A stretch of 64,000 bases of DNA from Gibbsiella quercinecans. GTDB taxonomy: Bacteria > Pseudomonadota > Gammaproteobacteria > Enterobacterales > Enterobacteriaceae. The notes beneath the pieces are model-generated. The model saw only the letters and a program-made list of their open reading frames with translations, was not told the DNA's origin and made no database searches. Positions 1 through 8,409 of the stretch are shown here, piece by piece; positions within the stretch are counted from its first letter, which is position 1; the number at the start of each line of letters is the position of its first letter. The stretch covers positions 4,974,925-5,038,924 of the forward strand of contig NZ_CP014136.1 in assembly GCF_002291425.1 (NCBI RefSeq), given 5' to 3'. Position numbers and translations under genes: made by a program.

Positions 1-161
1 TGACTTAATTTATCTTCATCATCGCAATAGTATTTGTCACTTGATGATTCAATAAGTTTTATAATTGATGCAATATCAGAATATAATGTTGAGATGAAAT
101 TATCTTCGCTATCGAATTTATTTCTTTTATGTAGTTCTGCTGTGATTTTTTGCTTTTCCAT
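1..161 (-). CDS. Unknown protein, third gene of AT-rich cargo operon (partial)
   Basis: The reading frame opens with ATG at 161 and stays open to the left edge (53 codons visible), so the C-terminus lies outside the window. The visible part is very acidic and lysine-rich, begins MEKQKITAELHKRNK, and has no signal peptide or membrane segment. The ATG follows the stop codon of the upstream gene by two bases (TAA-AG-ATG), which implies translational coupling. I do not recognise the family. Base composition is far more AT-rich than the chromosomal genes from 4 kb onward, which points to horizontal transfer. Its product probably works with the two genes upstream. Confidence 0.6.
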   Translation of the reverse strand, partial: MEKQKITAELHKRNKFDSEDNFISTLYSDIASIIKLIESSSDKYYCDDEDKLS

Positions 162-163
162 CT

Positions 164-598
164 TTAATCCAAATTTATCAAACAATAAAATGAAAGGTAT
201 TTTGGATTGAAATCTTCGAGCTCTACACCATTTATATCAACAGGTTCTTGGTTGTTTAATATATAATTATTATATTCCTCGAAAGGAATTTCAATATACT
301 GCCTATCTTCTTGCTCGTAGCAATATTTTATATCGAAAAACTTTGAGCCTCCACCACTAAAAAATTGAACCACTTTCAATAAATCATCGTTATTGGTGGT
401 TTTAATTGCTTGACGCAACAATGGTATTGTATAAATTTCCTTGTGGGTGTGATTCTCGATATATTCAAGGAGATTATAGTAAAATCGTTGAGAATCCTCA
501 GTAATAAAAACTGAAGAATCACAAAGATCTTTTACTAACTCTCTTTGTTTTATGATCATTGAGCGCATTCTATCATTTCGCTCTAGTGAGGATATCAT
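164..598 (-). CDS. Unknown 144-aa protein, second gene of AT-rich cargo operon
   Basis: A complete 144-residue reading frame rich in Asn, Tyr, Ile and acidic residues, predicted soluble. It begins MISSLERNDRMRSM, and its mid-part has a Gly run (FSGGGSKFF). I see no catalytic motif and do not recognise a family. The start overlaps the end of the upstream gene by 26 bases and the stop is two bases from the next ATG, so the three genes are surely one transcript and probably one functional unit. Composition is AT-rich like its partners. Position inside a P2-like prophage remnant suggests phage-borne cargo. Confidence 0.7.
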   Translation of the reverse strand: MISSLERNDRMRSMIIKQRELVKDLCDSSVFITEDSQRFYYNLLEYIENHTHKEIYTIPLLRQAIKTTNNDDLLKVVQFFSGGGSKFFDIKYCYEQEDRQYIEIPFEEYNNYILNNQEPVDINGVELEDFNPKYLSFYCLINLD

Positions 599-1643
599 TT
601 ATCACTCCATAATGTGCCTGATGATCCGCTGTCTGGGTGAAGTAAAATCCTCCACAAAACTTGTTAACAGCCCAATCAATTTTGCTAGGTTCGAAACCAA
701 TTTCGTTTGAAACGATCTCTTTCTGCAGTTTACTATCGAGTCTTACAGCAACACCAGAAACTTTTAAATTTAATGAGTTAGTTGATCCGCTTTGTGTTTT
801 AGATACTACTTCTCGATAACGAGCATCATAGCTAGGGTCATTTCTACATCGAAGCACCGCATCTTCATCGCCATTGGGGTCAAGAAAATCGACCTGAACT
901 AAACGTCCATAACTTTTATCATTATAAATATTAGAAATTGCATTGTAGAAATTAACAGTATCAAGATTAAGATTAATATTTAACTCAACCATCAATTCAA
1001 GGAGTTTATTTCTCAACTCGCCCATTGCTTTATCTGCAGATCTTTTCCCGAGCGACTTATCAACTCTATATTCAATTCGGCTTAGATCATTTGGAATAAA
1101 TACGGTGTTGAAGTATTGTTCTGGATATTGATTACTACGAAGCTTACTGCGGCCATTTATTGTTCTTAATATTACATAAGAATAAATAATGGCTTTTCCA
1201 TCGCCCATATCTTCAATTGAAGTGATGAAGTGGCCAGAGATAGGTGGTAGACCATTACCATCCTCTAATTTGGTCGGGAATACGGATTGAAAGGTTGGGT
1301 CGAAGTTGTTATATCCTGTAATCGTTGGAATGAGATGTAAATCGCCACCTTTGATATAATCTATAGAATAATAATGATTGGCTGCCGTTATTATTTTTAA
1401 TGTAATTAATCGTAAGTTTGAATAATTAGCAGGCGTGCCTTGTTTTGTTGGGTCACTTAGCGTTTTTCTTAAGTTTTCTAATGTACTTGCCCATCTGGTT
1501 GTCACATCAAAGCCATGTCGGCCACCTACACGACGAAAATATGCTAACTCCGTAGTTTGCTCTAGTCCTTTCAATAAGTTATCAATCTCAACTACAGGTA
1601 CGGATGCTGTCACGGGCGTGTTAAGAACTTGCTGAGTACTCAT
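573..1643 (-). CDS. Unknown 356-aa protein, first gene of AT-rich cargo operon
   Basis: The start is placed at the ATG at 1643 (MSTQQVLNTPVTASV) because AAAGGA lies about 10 bases upstream; an in-frame extension to 1682 has no ribosome-binding site. The 356-residue product has no membrane segment or signal peptide. Visible patterns are a region around residues 35-50 with RRVGGRHGFDVTTRW, an alpha-helical Leu-rich part near residues 210-230 (GELRNKLLELMVELNI) and a C-terminal segment ending NDILTRAK. None of these matches a family I know. It heads a three-gene AT-rich operon that lies where the P2 terminase gene has been cut. In P2 the stretch beyond Q and P (left of P here) carries the accessory genes old and tin, so a phage-exclusion or other cargo role is possible but unproven. 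Confidence 0.7.
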   Translation of the reverse strand: MSTQQVLNTPVTASVPVVEIDNLLKGLEQTTELAYFRRVGGRHGFDVTTRWASTLENLRKTLSDPTKQGTPANYSNLRLITLKIITAANHYYSIDYIKGGDLHLIPTITGYNNFDPTFQSVFPTKLEDGNGLPPISGHFITSIEDMGDGKAIIYSYVILRTINGRSKLRSNQYPEQYFNTVFIPNDLSRIEYRVDKSLGKRSADKAMGELRNKLLELMVELNINLNLDTVNFYNAISNIYNDKSYGRLVQVDFLDPNGDEDAVLRCRNDPSYDARYREVVSKTQSGSTNSLNLKVSGVAVRLDSKLQKEIVSNEIGFEPSKIDWAVNKFCGGFYFTQTADHQAHYGVINDILTRAK

Positions 1644-2071
1644 TTTGTGTAGTTCCTTTTTGAACAAAATCAAACAAACCATTTAAGGTATAAAAAGAAG
1701 CTCAAAGATGACTCTATTTTTTATCATTAAATGTAATAAAGTCCACGCATAAATTTGCATTTTTTTGCATTTCTCTATTGGGTTTTCATTCTTTGATTTG
1801 AACCATGGCTGGCAAGGCTGCGAGTGAAGCAAGCAACTGCATGAAAATCGACACATGAAGCGGGCAGGCGTGGCGGGGATAGCATTGCGCGCAGGCACGT
1901 ATTTAATTATCAGAATTGACGGCGTCAGCGCGTCGTGATGGTGTTTTGACATTCTGTTTTGATTCGCGGGTGCGTGTGGTGGAGTGGGCCGAGGTGGGCG
2001 TCTGAGGGCGTTTTGGGGTGGGTATGAAAAGGCCGCCAATGAGGCTAACACCGATCGGTTAAGCAAAATGA

Positions 2072-2552
2072 TCGGTTGCGCGAGTCCGGCTTTGTGCCAG
2101 CCAAGCTGATAATCGAAAGACTCGTCGTAAAAAATATCCTCAAGCTTTGCGATAGCCTCATCGCTGAAATAGTTCTTTGTCGGCTTTTTGCGCTCGCCTT
2201 TGTTGGGGTTGGCAACGTTGGGATTAAGGTCGGCTTCGTTGCCGGAATTCATGTAGCGCCTGACGCGCGCAAGTCGCTCAATCTGGCGGCCTAACAGGTC
2301 AATTTCTTTGTAGTCGCTGCCCTCTTTTTTTGTCTTGAGAACGAGCTGCACCATTCGCGCCTCGATGCTGGACTCCACACGGGAGATCGGCGCGATATCG
2401 TCCCATTTTTCCCGCTGTTTCCAGCTTTGCACCGTGGGTGCTTTCTGCTTCAACATTTCCGCGATTTGCTTCACGGAGAAACCTTGCCAGTTCAGCAACG
2501 CGGCCTGTCGGCGCGGGTCGCTGAGTAGCGAGGTGTCGGTCTGGATTTGCAT
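2072..2552 (-). pseudogene. P2-like terminase ATPase subunit gpP, N-terminal fragment
   Basis: From the ATG at 2552 (GAGGG upstream) about 160 codons match my memory of the N-terminus of P2 gpP. Marks are SDPRRQAALL, WQGFSVKQIAEML, SWKQREKWD and DLLGRQIERLARVRRY, which form the helix-turn-helix and linker ahead of the ATPase domain. Similarity stops near position 2072, before any Walker motif. The frame runs on to 1683 through unrelated sequence. The ATPase and nuclease domains are therefore lost and the gene cannot package DNA. It is transcribed away from the O-type fragment at 2713, the same divergent arrangement as in P2. Confidence 0.85.
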
Positions 2553-2712
2553 GATATGCCCTCGTGTGGATGACGAGGGCAAGGCTACGCAAGCCACGAC
2601 GGCCGCGCGCTAAGGTGCTGTTGTCTGGGGGGATAGTCCGTCGGCAGTCGCTGGCCGTGAGGGTGGTCAGTCGGGAAACTAGCCCGACCTTAACCACTCA
2701 GGACAATGGCTC

Positions 2713-2811
2713 ATGGCAAAGAAAGTATCTAAATGGTTTCGCATTGGCGTCGAGGGCGACACCTGTGACAACCGCGTAATTGACGGTGACGATTCGCGCC
2801 CGCTCCGCTGA
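2713..2811 (+). pseudogene. P2-like capsid scaffold gpO, 5' fragment
   Basis: ATG at 2713 opens a frame starting MAKKVSKWFRIGVEGD, which matches the first residues of the P2 scaffolding protease gpO as I recall them. Similarity ends after about 24 codons (near 2780) and the frame stops at 2811. The downstream DNA is gene D in another frame. This is the left side of an internal prophage deletion that removed nearly all capsid, tail and lysis genes. Confidence 0.85.
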
Positions 2812-3562
2812 TTTTCGTGGTTCGCTCAATGCCCGCCGGGAGGAGTCTTACCACGACACAACGCTAAGCGCGGTGATTAGCAAGATTGCCGAGCGAAACA
2901 AGCTGTCGGCAATTGTCGCGAAAGGATTGGCCGAGATTAAAGTCCCGCATATCGACCAGTCGCAGGAGTCTGACGCCAAGTTCCTGACGCGCCTCGTCAC
3001 CCGTAACGGCGCGGAGGTGTCGATAAAAGCCGGGAGGCTGTTATTTATCAGGGCCGGGAATGGTGTGACCGCCAGCGGCAAGCCAATACCGCAGATGACT
3101 ATTGAGCGTCGCGACAGTGACGGGCATCAGTTTGCCATTGCAGACCGGGCGGCCTATACCGGCGTCACGGCCAAATGGCTGCACACCAAAGACCCTAAGC
3201 CGCAAAAGCAGCACGTAAAACCCAAGCGTAAACCGAAGCCGCAGCACCTGCGCGCGTTGCAACATCCAAAGGCAAAACCGGTTGCTGCCAAGAAAGCGGC
3301 GACCAAGCCGAAAGAGGAGCGTGAAGGGGAATACATGACCGGCGAGGCCGATAATGTGTTTGCTATCACCACAGTCTACGCCAGCAAGGCACAGGCGATG
3401 CGTGCAGCACTGGCGAAGTGGGATAAGTTACAACGTGGTGTTGCGGAGTTTTCTATCAATCTTGCCATGGGGCGCGCGGATTTATTTCCAGAAACGCCGG
3501 TAGCAGTGAGGGGGTTTAAGCACGTCATAGACGAGCAGGCGTGGACAATCACTAGAACTTGA
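2780..3562 (+). pseudogene. P2-like late control/tail protein gpD, 3' fragment
   Basis: About 260 codons resemble the C-terminal two thirds of P2 gpD: VTIRARSADFRGSLN, ESDAKFLTRL, KAGRLLFI and AYTGVTAKW are typical, followed by a Lys/Pro-rich linker at residues 135-175 and a C-terminal LysM-like tail part. The first 110-130 residues are missing because the deletion joins gene O codon 24 to the middle of D. The only in-frame start is a TTG at the junction with no obvious ribosome-binding site, so expression is doubtful. In P2 gpD is a baseplate/tail spike hub component. Confidence 0.85.
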
Positions 3563-3690
3563 GGTTAAGCTTTTAGATGTGGAGTACGAAGAGGAAAATT
3601 AGCAAGGCTGGTTTGTTAGTAATTAATTGATATTAAAGTAAAAAAGACTAAAATAACTTTATCAATATTGAATGGTTGAGGTGATAAATT

Positions 3691-3909
3691 ATGTTTCATT
3701 GCAATATCTGCGGAACTGCTGCACATGCTCGTTCAAGTCGTTATCTCAGTGAGAATACCAAAGAACGTTATCACCAGTGTCAGAACATCAACTGCAGTCA
3801 TACATTTGTCACCATGGAAACAATTGGACGCACCATTATGAAACCCGGCCATGTGGTGCCGGTGTTACCTCACCCGACACATTACGGTCAGCAAAGCATG
3901 TTGATGTAG
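3691..3909 (+). CDS. ogr: Ogr/Delta-family zinc-finger activator of phage late genes
   Basis: This 72-residue protein has the same length as P2 Ogr and carries the family signature: CNICG near the start, then YHQCQNINCSHTF, which gives the four zinc-binding cysteines (CxxC ... CxxxxC). The ending GQQSMLM also resembles P2 Ogr. Ogr activates P2 and P4 late promoters by contacting the RNA polymerase alpha subunit. The gene looks intact although its usual target operons are deleted here, so it could still serve a satellite or another P2-like phage. It is the last phage gene before the chromosomal chaA region, its place in P2. A good intrinsic terminator follows. Confidence 0.92.
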   Translation: MFHCNICGTAAHARSSRYLSENTKERYHQCQNINCSHTFVTMETIGRTIMKPGHVVPVLPHPTHYGQQSMLM

Positions 3910-3920
3910 CTAAAACGAAG

Positions 3921-3948
3921 AATCCCCGGAAAACCGGGGATTTTTTTT
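3921..3948 (+). terminator. Intrinsic terminator after ogr
   Basis: A nine-base-pair stem AATCCCCGG / CCGGGGATT with an AAAA loop is followed directly by a run of eight T residues. It sits 12 bases after the ogr stop codon. Confidence 0.9.
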
Positions 3949-4020
3949 CGAAGTGTGGTCAATGCGTGGACACGCTTAGAAATAAATCCTTTTATTTCAA
4001 ATGACTAATGTATCTTTGCT

Positions 4021-4043
4021 AGGCCGCTGCGGCGGCCTTTTTC
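4021..4043 (+). terminator. Second terminator-like hairpin at prophage/chromosome border
   Basis: AGGCCGC and GCGGCCT pair around a four-base loop and a T run follows. It lies in the 110-base interval between the ogr terminator and the chaA terminator, where the prophage right attachment site is expected. The att core itself cannot be named because the left prophage end is outside the window. Confidence 0.6.
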
Positions 4044-4061
4044 CTGGCCGTTATTCAGGCA

Positions 4062-4096
4062 TAAAAAATGCCAGCCGGCAATGAACCGGCTGGCAT
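4062..4096 (-). terminator. Intrinsic terminator of chaA
   Basis: A perfect 11-base-pair inverted repeat ATGCCAGCCGG / CCGGCTGGCAT with a seven-base loop lies 30 bases beyond the chaA stop. On the minus strand it is followed by six T residues. Confidence 0.9.
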
Positions 4097-4125
4097 ACGT
4101 TCATTGGCCCCCAGGGCGCTTTCGA

Positions 4126-5226
4126 TCAGGCGAAAATCGTCATCATATAGGCGGCAAACAGCGCCAGGTGCGCGGTGCCGTTCAACACGTTGGTGCGGCC
4201 GGTGGAGAATGAAATGTGGCACAGCATCAGCACGGCCAGCATCACCACCATATGCGGCGCCTGCATGCCGAAAATCAGCGTCTGGCCGGTCAGCGTGGCG
4301 ATGATGGTCACCGCCGGTACGGTCAGTGAGATGGTGGCCAGCACCGAGCCGAAGAACAGGTTCATGGCGCGTTGCACCTGGTTGTTCAGCACGGCGCGCA
4401 ATGCGCCCAGCCCTTCAGGCGACAGGATCAGCAACGCCACCAGGAAGCCGGTGAACTGCGCCGGCGCATTCAATTTGGTCAGCAGGCCTTCCAGAGGGCC
4501 GGCGTTGAACTTGGTTACCGCGATAACCGCAACCAGATGCACAACCAGCCACGCGGCGTGCCAGGTGTTGCTGTGGGACGAAGGCTTGCCATGGTGCGGA
4601 TCGCCATCGTCGTCTTCATGTTCATAAACGAACAGGCTTTGGTGCGTTTTGGTTTGAATGATTAAAAACACGCCGTACATGGCAGCGGAAATTGCCGCCA
4701 CCAACAGCGCCTGGGCCGTGTTGAAATTGCCGCCGGGCAGGGCGCTTGGCAGCACCAGCACGATCACCGCCAGTGGGAAGATGGCCATCAGGTACTGTTT
4801 GATGCCGCTCAGGTTAACGTGCTGGGTGGCGAACTTGCGCCCGCCCAGCAGCAGGGCAAAGCCCACCAGGCCGCCGGTCACGATCATAATGATGGAGTAG
4901 AGCGTATCGCGCATCAGCGCCGGCGCGGCGTCGCCGGTGGCCATCAGGGCAGAAATCAGGCTGACTTCCAAAATGACTACGGATAGGCTGAGAATCAGTG
5001 AACCATAGGGTTCGCCCAGGCGATGGGCGAGCACGTCGGCATGGCGAACCACGCTGAAGGCGCTGCTGAGGATACCGATCAGGGCAAGAATATTGATGCC
5101 GACAATCAATGGCATATTAGCGGTAGTGCCCCAAATGCTCAGAACCGCCAGCGCCACAACCGGGAATATCAGTGAAATTTCGCTGTGGCGGGATTTTGAG
5201 CGCTCGGTATCGTGTTGTGACTGCAT
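4126..5226 (-). CDS. chaA: Sodium-potassium/proton antiporter ChaA
   Basis: ChaA is an inner-membrane CaCA-superfamily antiporter exchanging Na+, K+ or Ca2+ for protons, used at alkaline pH and under salt stress. The 366-residue product has the same length as E. coli ChaA and contains the diagnostic HADVLAHRLGEPYGSLIL segment (residues 60-80), RDTLYSIIMIVTGGLVGF, the acidic cytoplasmic loop EHEDDDGDPHHGKP and LLILSPEGLGALRAVLNN. Ten or eleven hydrophobic segments are apparent. The start is set at ATG 5226 because AAGGAG lies upstream and the length then equals the family. It is divergent from chaB, as in related bacteria, and has its own terminator. Confidence 0.97.
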   Translation of the reverse strand: MQSQHDTERSKSRHSEISLIFPVVALAVLSIWGTTANMPLIVGINILALIGILSSAFSVVRHADVLAHRLGEPYGSLILSLSVVILEVSLISALMATGDAAPALMRDTLYSIIMIVTGGLVGFALLLGGRKFATQHVNLSGIKQYLMAIFPLAVIVLVLPSALPGGNFNTAQALLVAAISAAMYGVFLIIQTKTHQSLFVYEHEDDDGDPHHGKPSSHSNTWHAAWLVVHLVAVIAVTKFNAGPLEGLLTKLNAPAQFTGFLVALLILSPEGLGALRAVLNNQVQRAMNLFFGSVLATISLTVPAVTIIATLTGQTLIFGMQAPHMVVMLAVLMLCHISFSTGRTNVLNGTAHLALFAAYMMTIFA

Positions 5227-5817
5227 TGTTGTGCTTCTCCTTCTCAAACCGCGTGGCTCCGTCATCGCAGAATGCCGGTTAACAGGCGGCTCTGCGCGTT
5301 CAGAAAGTGATTGATAATAGGATACACCCTGTGTGCCGTGCCGGGTTAAAGATGTGATGTTGTTTTAACTTGAAAAAGCAATCACTTGCTTTATGTGACT
5401 AGGTTAACAAAAAAAACGCAACTGATGCGGTTTTATTTACCTACTTTTACGAACATAAACACTTTTCTAACATCAATGGCATGAAAAAGTGACTAATAGC
5501 GATAATTAGCCAGCTGGCTAACGCCGTATCGGCCGGTCAACTATCGATATGGTCCCCGATTTGGCGCCGTTTTTGATGATAATTCTCTTTATTTAACCCC
5601 TCTCGCCAGTAAGGAATCACATACTGCTGATTACGGTTGCACTTTGATCATGCCGCTGGCAGCAGCGTGATATTATGAATAGTTTTTACTTCAACCAACC
5701 AGGTGTGTAAGGAGGTAATCTTTTTTATCACCGTTATTAACAATGAGAATTATTTACAATTTGAAGGCGGGCAATGTGGCATCTAGAATCAGAAGATGTC
5801 GAGAAAAGGGGAATATC
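5227..5817. other. chaA-chaB divergent intergenic region
   Basis: About 590 bases without a supported gene. It holds the promoters of chaA and chaB (not assigned), an AAAACGCA/TGCGGTTTT hairpin near 5409-5438, a perfect 16-base palindrome at 5506-5521 and a weak Fur-box-like stretch at 5739-5757 (13 of 19 matches to the GATAATGATAATCATTATC consensus). I see no coding signal. Confidence 0.6.
5506..5521. repeat. Perfect 16-bp palindrome, possible operator
   Basis: TTAGCCAG is followed directly by its reverse complement CTGGCTAA. It lies about 280 bases upstream of chaA and 300 upstream of chaB. The binding protein is unknown. Confidence 0.4.
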
Positions 5818-6045
5818 ATGCCGTATAAAAATAAAAGCGCATTGCCGGAAAATGTAAAAAACGTTTTGCCTGAACATGCGCAAGAAATCTATAAAGAGGC
5901 GTTTAACAGCGCCTGGGATGAGTATAAAGATGCAGAAGACCGGCGCGGTGATGATTCGCGTGAAACCACGGCGCATAAGGTTGCCTGGGCGGCGGTAAAA
6001 CAGATTTATCGCAAAGGGAGTGATGATCGCTGGCATAAAAAGTGA
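5818..6045 (+). CDS. chaB: ChaB, putative cation transport regulator
   Basis: A 75-residue acidic cytosolic protein matching E. coli ChaB over its whole length: MPYKNKSALPENVK at the start, IYKEAFNSAWDEYKD in the middle and AHKVAWAAVKQIY near the end. The start is the ATG at 5818, preceded by AAAGGGG; the longer in-frame ATG at 5743 would add 25 residues not found in the family. ChaB is named for its link to ChaA, but its molecular role is poorly known. It reads away from chaA and toward chaC, with 319 bases before the chaC start. Confidence 0.95.
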   Translation: MPYKNKSALPENVKNVLPEHAQEIYKEAFNSAWDEYKDAEDRRGDDSRETTAHKVAWAAVKQIYRKGSDDRWHKK

Positions 6046-6364
6046 GGGTAGAGCCCGAATGCGGTGCGGAATAATCTTATTATCATTGGGTTCCTGCTTT
6101 TTTAACCGAAACCTTCCGGGATGCTTGATCGCCACGCCGGAAAAGAATAATGTCATTTACATTATGGTGCCGCTATATAAATAAATATACGCGCGCCAAA
6201 TTATCGAAGGGTTAACGATTTGAGTTGTATACCCTGCAAATTCAAGCCGCAGGATAACGCGTTTTGAATCGTGCTGACGCTGGCCCAACGCATGGGGCAA
6301 CGTGAGGCATGAAGGGTGTTTAGGAGAAATAGGGCAAACCGGTTTCTCAGGAGGTGGTAAACAG
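6046..6364 (+). other. chaB-chaC intergenic region with possible dispersed repeat
   Basis: No gene is supported. The stretch 6220-6260 (TTGTATACCCTGCAAATT then CAAGCCGCAGGATAA) resembles the short dispersed intergenic repeats of Serratia and Yersinia that contain CAAATT-CAAG-GCAG blocks; this is from memory and is weak. AGGAGG near 6350 is the ribosome-binding site for chaC. Confidence 0.35.
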
Positions 6365-7060
6365 GTGTTAACGCGAGATTTTCTGAAAAAAGCAGATTGT
6401 AAAACGGCGTTCGGTACCATTGATGACGCGCTGTTGCTGACAACAGAACAGCGTTTGGCCTCGTTGGATTGTACATTGTCACGTCGTCCTGATAACAGCC
6501 CGGTCTGGATCTTTGGCTATGGCTCGCTGATGTGGAACCCTCTGTTTGAAGCAGAAGAGGTGCGGCGCGCCACCCTGCAAGGTTGGCACCGTGCTTTCTG
6601 TTTGCGGCTGACGGCCGGGCGCGGCACGCTGCACCGGCCGGGCCGTATGCTGGCACTTAAGGAAGGGGGCTGCACCACCGGCCTGGCGTTTCGTCTGCCG
6701 GAAGCAACGCTGCGTGAAGAGCTGGAACTGCTGTGGAAGCGCGAAATGCTCACCGGCTGTTACCTGCCCACCTGGTGCGATTTGTCGCTGGAAGACGGGC
6801 AGGTGGTGACGGCGCTGGTTTTTGTGATGAACCCGCAGCACCCGTTGTTTGAAGAAGATGTGCGCCACCAGGTCATCGCCCCGCTAATCGCGCGTGCCAG
6901 CGGCCCGCTCGGCACCAATGCGCAATACCTTTTTGCGCTGGAAAGCGAATTGAAAAACCAGGGGATGAAGGACGATTGCATCGTCGAACTGGTTAACTAT
7001 GTTCGCCAGTGGCTGCAGGACAATACTGCTGGTCAGTTAGGCGGCGAGGCAACGGCGTAA
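6365..7060 (+). CDS. chaC: Glutathione-specific gamma-glutamylcyclotransferase ChaC
   Basis: ChaC cleaves the gamma-glutamyl bond of glutathione, giving 5-oxoproline and Cys-Gly in the cytosol. The GGCT-fold signature VWIFGYGSLMWNP is present near residue 42, followed by GWHRAFCLRLTAGRGT and GRMLALKEGG, and the conserved acidic segment LLWKREM. The start is the GTG at 6365: AGGAGG lies ten bases upstream and the resulting 231 residues equal E. coli ChaC in length. A longer frame from 6302 has no family support. Order chaB-chaC is conserved. Confidence 0.95.
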   Translation: MLTRDFLKKADCKTAFGTIDDALLLTTEQRLASLDCTLSRRPDNSPVWIFGYGSLMWNPLFEAEEVRRATLQGWHRAFCLRLTAGRGTLHRPGRMLALKEGGCTTGLAFRLPEATLREELELLWKREMLTGCYLPTWCDLSLEDGQVVTALVFVMNPQHPLFEEDVRHQVIAPLIARASGPLGTNAQYLFALESELKNQGMKDDCIVELVNYVRQWLQDNTAGQLGGEATA

Positions 7061-7351
7061 ACGGCGCAGGGGGCGTGTTGCCCCCCAATAAGCCAACGGT
7101 TGGTTATATCCGTTCCCTATAAATAATAACTTTTCAGGCGAGTGTATTTTTATCCCTCCTTTCCCTGGTGTTATTTATCCTATTAATTCTTAACACGATT
7201 CATTCTTTTCTGCGCGGCGTGTATTTAGGCAGCGCGCGGTAAATCCCCACTTAGCATAAAAAAGCATAAGTAAATAGTATTTCTTATTTGTTAGCACGGT
7301 AATGACTACGTATCAATATTGCTAACGGTTTTGTAAGGCAAGGGGGGGAGT

Positions 7352-8305
7352 ATGAACTTTCAACAATTAAAAATTATCCGCGAATCGGCACGCTGCAACT
7401 ACAACCTGACGGAAGTGGCCAATACCTTATTTACTTCGCAATCCGGTGTCAGCCGCCATATTCGCGAACTGGAAGAAGAACTGGGTATTGAAATATTTAT
7501 CCGGCGCGGCAAACGGCTATTAGGCATGACCGAGCCGGGGAAAGAGTTACTGGTGGTGGCGGAGCGTATCCTCAACGACGCCAATAACATCCGCCGCCTG
7601 GCTAACGTGTTCAGCAGCGAGGACGGTGGCCAACTGCATATCGCCACTACCCACACCCAGGCGCGCTACAGCCTGCCGGGGGTGATTAAGGAATTCCGCG
7701 CGCTGTACCCGCGCGTGCGCGTGGTGTTGAACCAGGGCAGCCCGGAAGAGATCGTTTCCATGCTGGCCGCCGGGGAAGCCGACATCGGCATCGCCAGCGA
7801 GCGGTTAATGAATGCCGAGGCGCTGGCCGCGTTCCCTTACTACCGCTGGCACCATGCCATTCTGGTGCCGGAAGGGCATGAACTGACCAGACAGCCGCAG
7901 GTGACGCTGGAAATGCTTAGCACGCTGCCGCTGATCACCTACCGCCAAGGCATCACCGGCCGTTCGCGACTTGATGCCGCATTCAAGGCAGCGGGCCTGA
8001 CGCCGGACATTGCGCTCAGCGCCCAGGATTCCGACGTGATTAAAACCTATGTCGAGCTGGGGCTGGGTGTGGGCGTGCTGGCGGACATGTCGTATGAAAA
8101 AGAGCGCGATACCGGCCTGGTCTGCATTAATGCGGAGCACCTGTTTGAGCCCAACACCGTCTGGCTCGGGGTAAAACGCGGCCAGTTACAGCGTAACTTC
8201 GCCTGGCGTTTTATCCAGCTGTGCAACCCGACCCTGACGCTCACCGAGATCAAGGATCAGGTCTTTTCCTCTTCGATTGAGTCGGCGATCGACTACCAAA
8301 TCTAA
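7352..8305 (+). CDS. cbl: LysR-type regulator Cbl (CysB-like)
   Basis: Cbl activates genes for using organic sulfur sources (for example taurine and alkanesulfonates) when sulfate is short. The 317-residue protein has the CysB/Cbl-type N-terminal helix-turn-helix (LTEVANTLFTSQSGVSRHIR) and RRGKRLLGMTEPGKELL, then the TTHTQARYSLP effector-domain start, and ITGRSR and SAQDSDVIKTYV further on. The C-terminus AIDYQI matches E. coli Cbl. CysB itself is close in sequence, but length and tail favour Cbl. A GGGGGAG ribosome-binding site precedes the ATG. The gene directly precedes a five-gene ABC importer on the same strand, which may be its target. Confidence 0.88.
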   Translation: MNFQQLKIIRESARCNYNLTEVANTLFTSQSGVSRHIRELEEELGIEIFIRRGKRLLGMTEPGKELLVVAERILNDANNIRRLANVFSSEDGGQLHIATTHTQARYSLPGVIKEFRALYPRVRVVLNQGSPEEIVSMLAAGEADIGIASERLMNAEALAAFPYYRWHHAILVPEGHELTRQPQVTLEMLSTLPLITYRQGITGRSRLDAAFKAAGLTPDIALSAQDSDVIKTYVELGLGVGVLADMSYEKERDTGLVCINAEHLFEPNTVWLGVKRGQLQRNFAWRFIQLCNPTLTLTEIKDQVFSSSIESAIDYQI

Positions 8306-8347
8306 CCCCTTGGCGGTGGTGATGCCGGGTGCCAACCTGGCATATTT

Positions 8348-8365
8348 CCGGGCCATATGGCCCGG
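8348..8365. repeat. Perfect hairpin after cbl
   Basis: CCGGGCCAT and ATGGCCCGG form an uninterrupted 18-base palindrome 43 bases after cbl. There is no strong T run directly after it, so it may be an imperfect terminator or an mRNA-stabilising hairpin. Confidence 0.5.
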
Positions 8366-8409
8366 CAAAACCACGCCCTGGCGGCTTTTTCGCCATAAAT
8401 AATCCATAT

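Noticed and set aside
1683-2597. A 304-codon open frame on the minus strand
   Set aside because: Only its N-terminal 160 codons match terminase gpP; the rest is unrelated run-on sequence, so it is reported as a truncated pseudogene.
3950-4062. Exact prophage attachment core
   Set aside because: The right att site should be here, but the left end is outside the window, so the repeated core cannot be identified.
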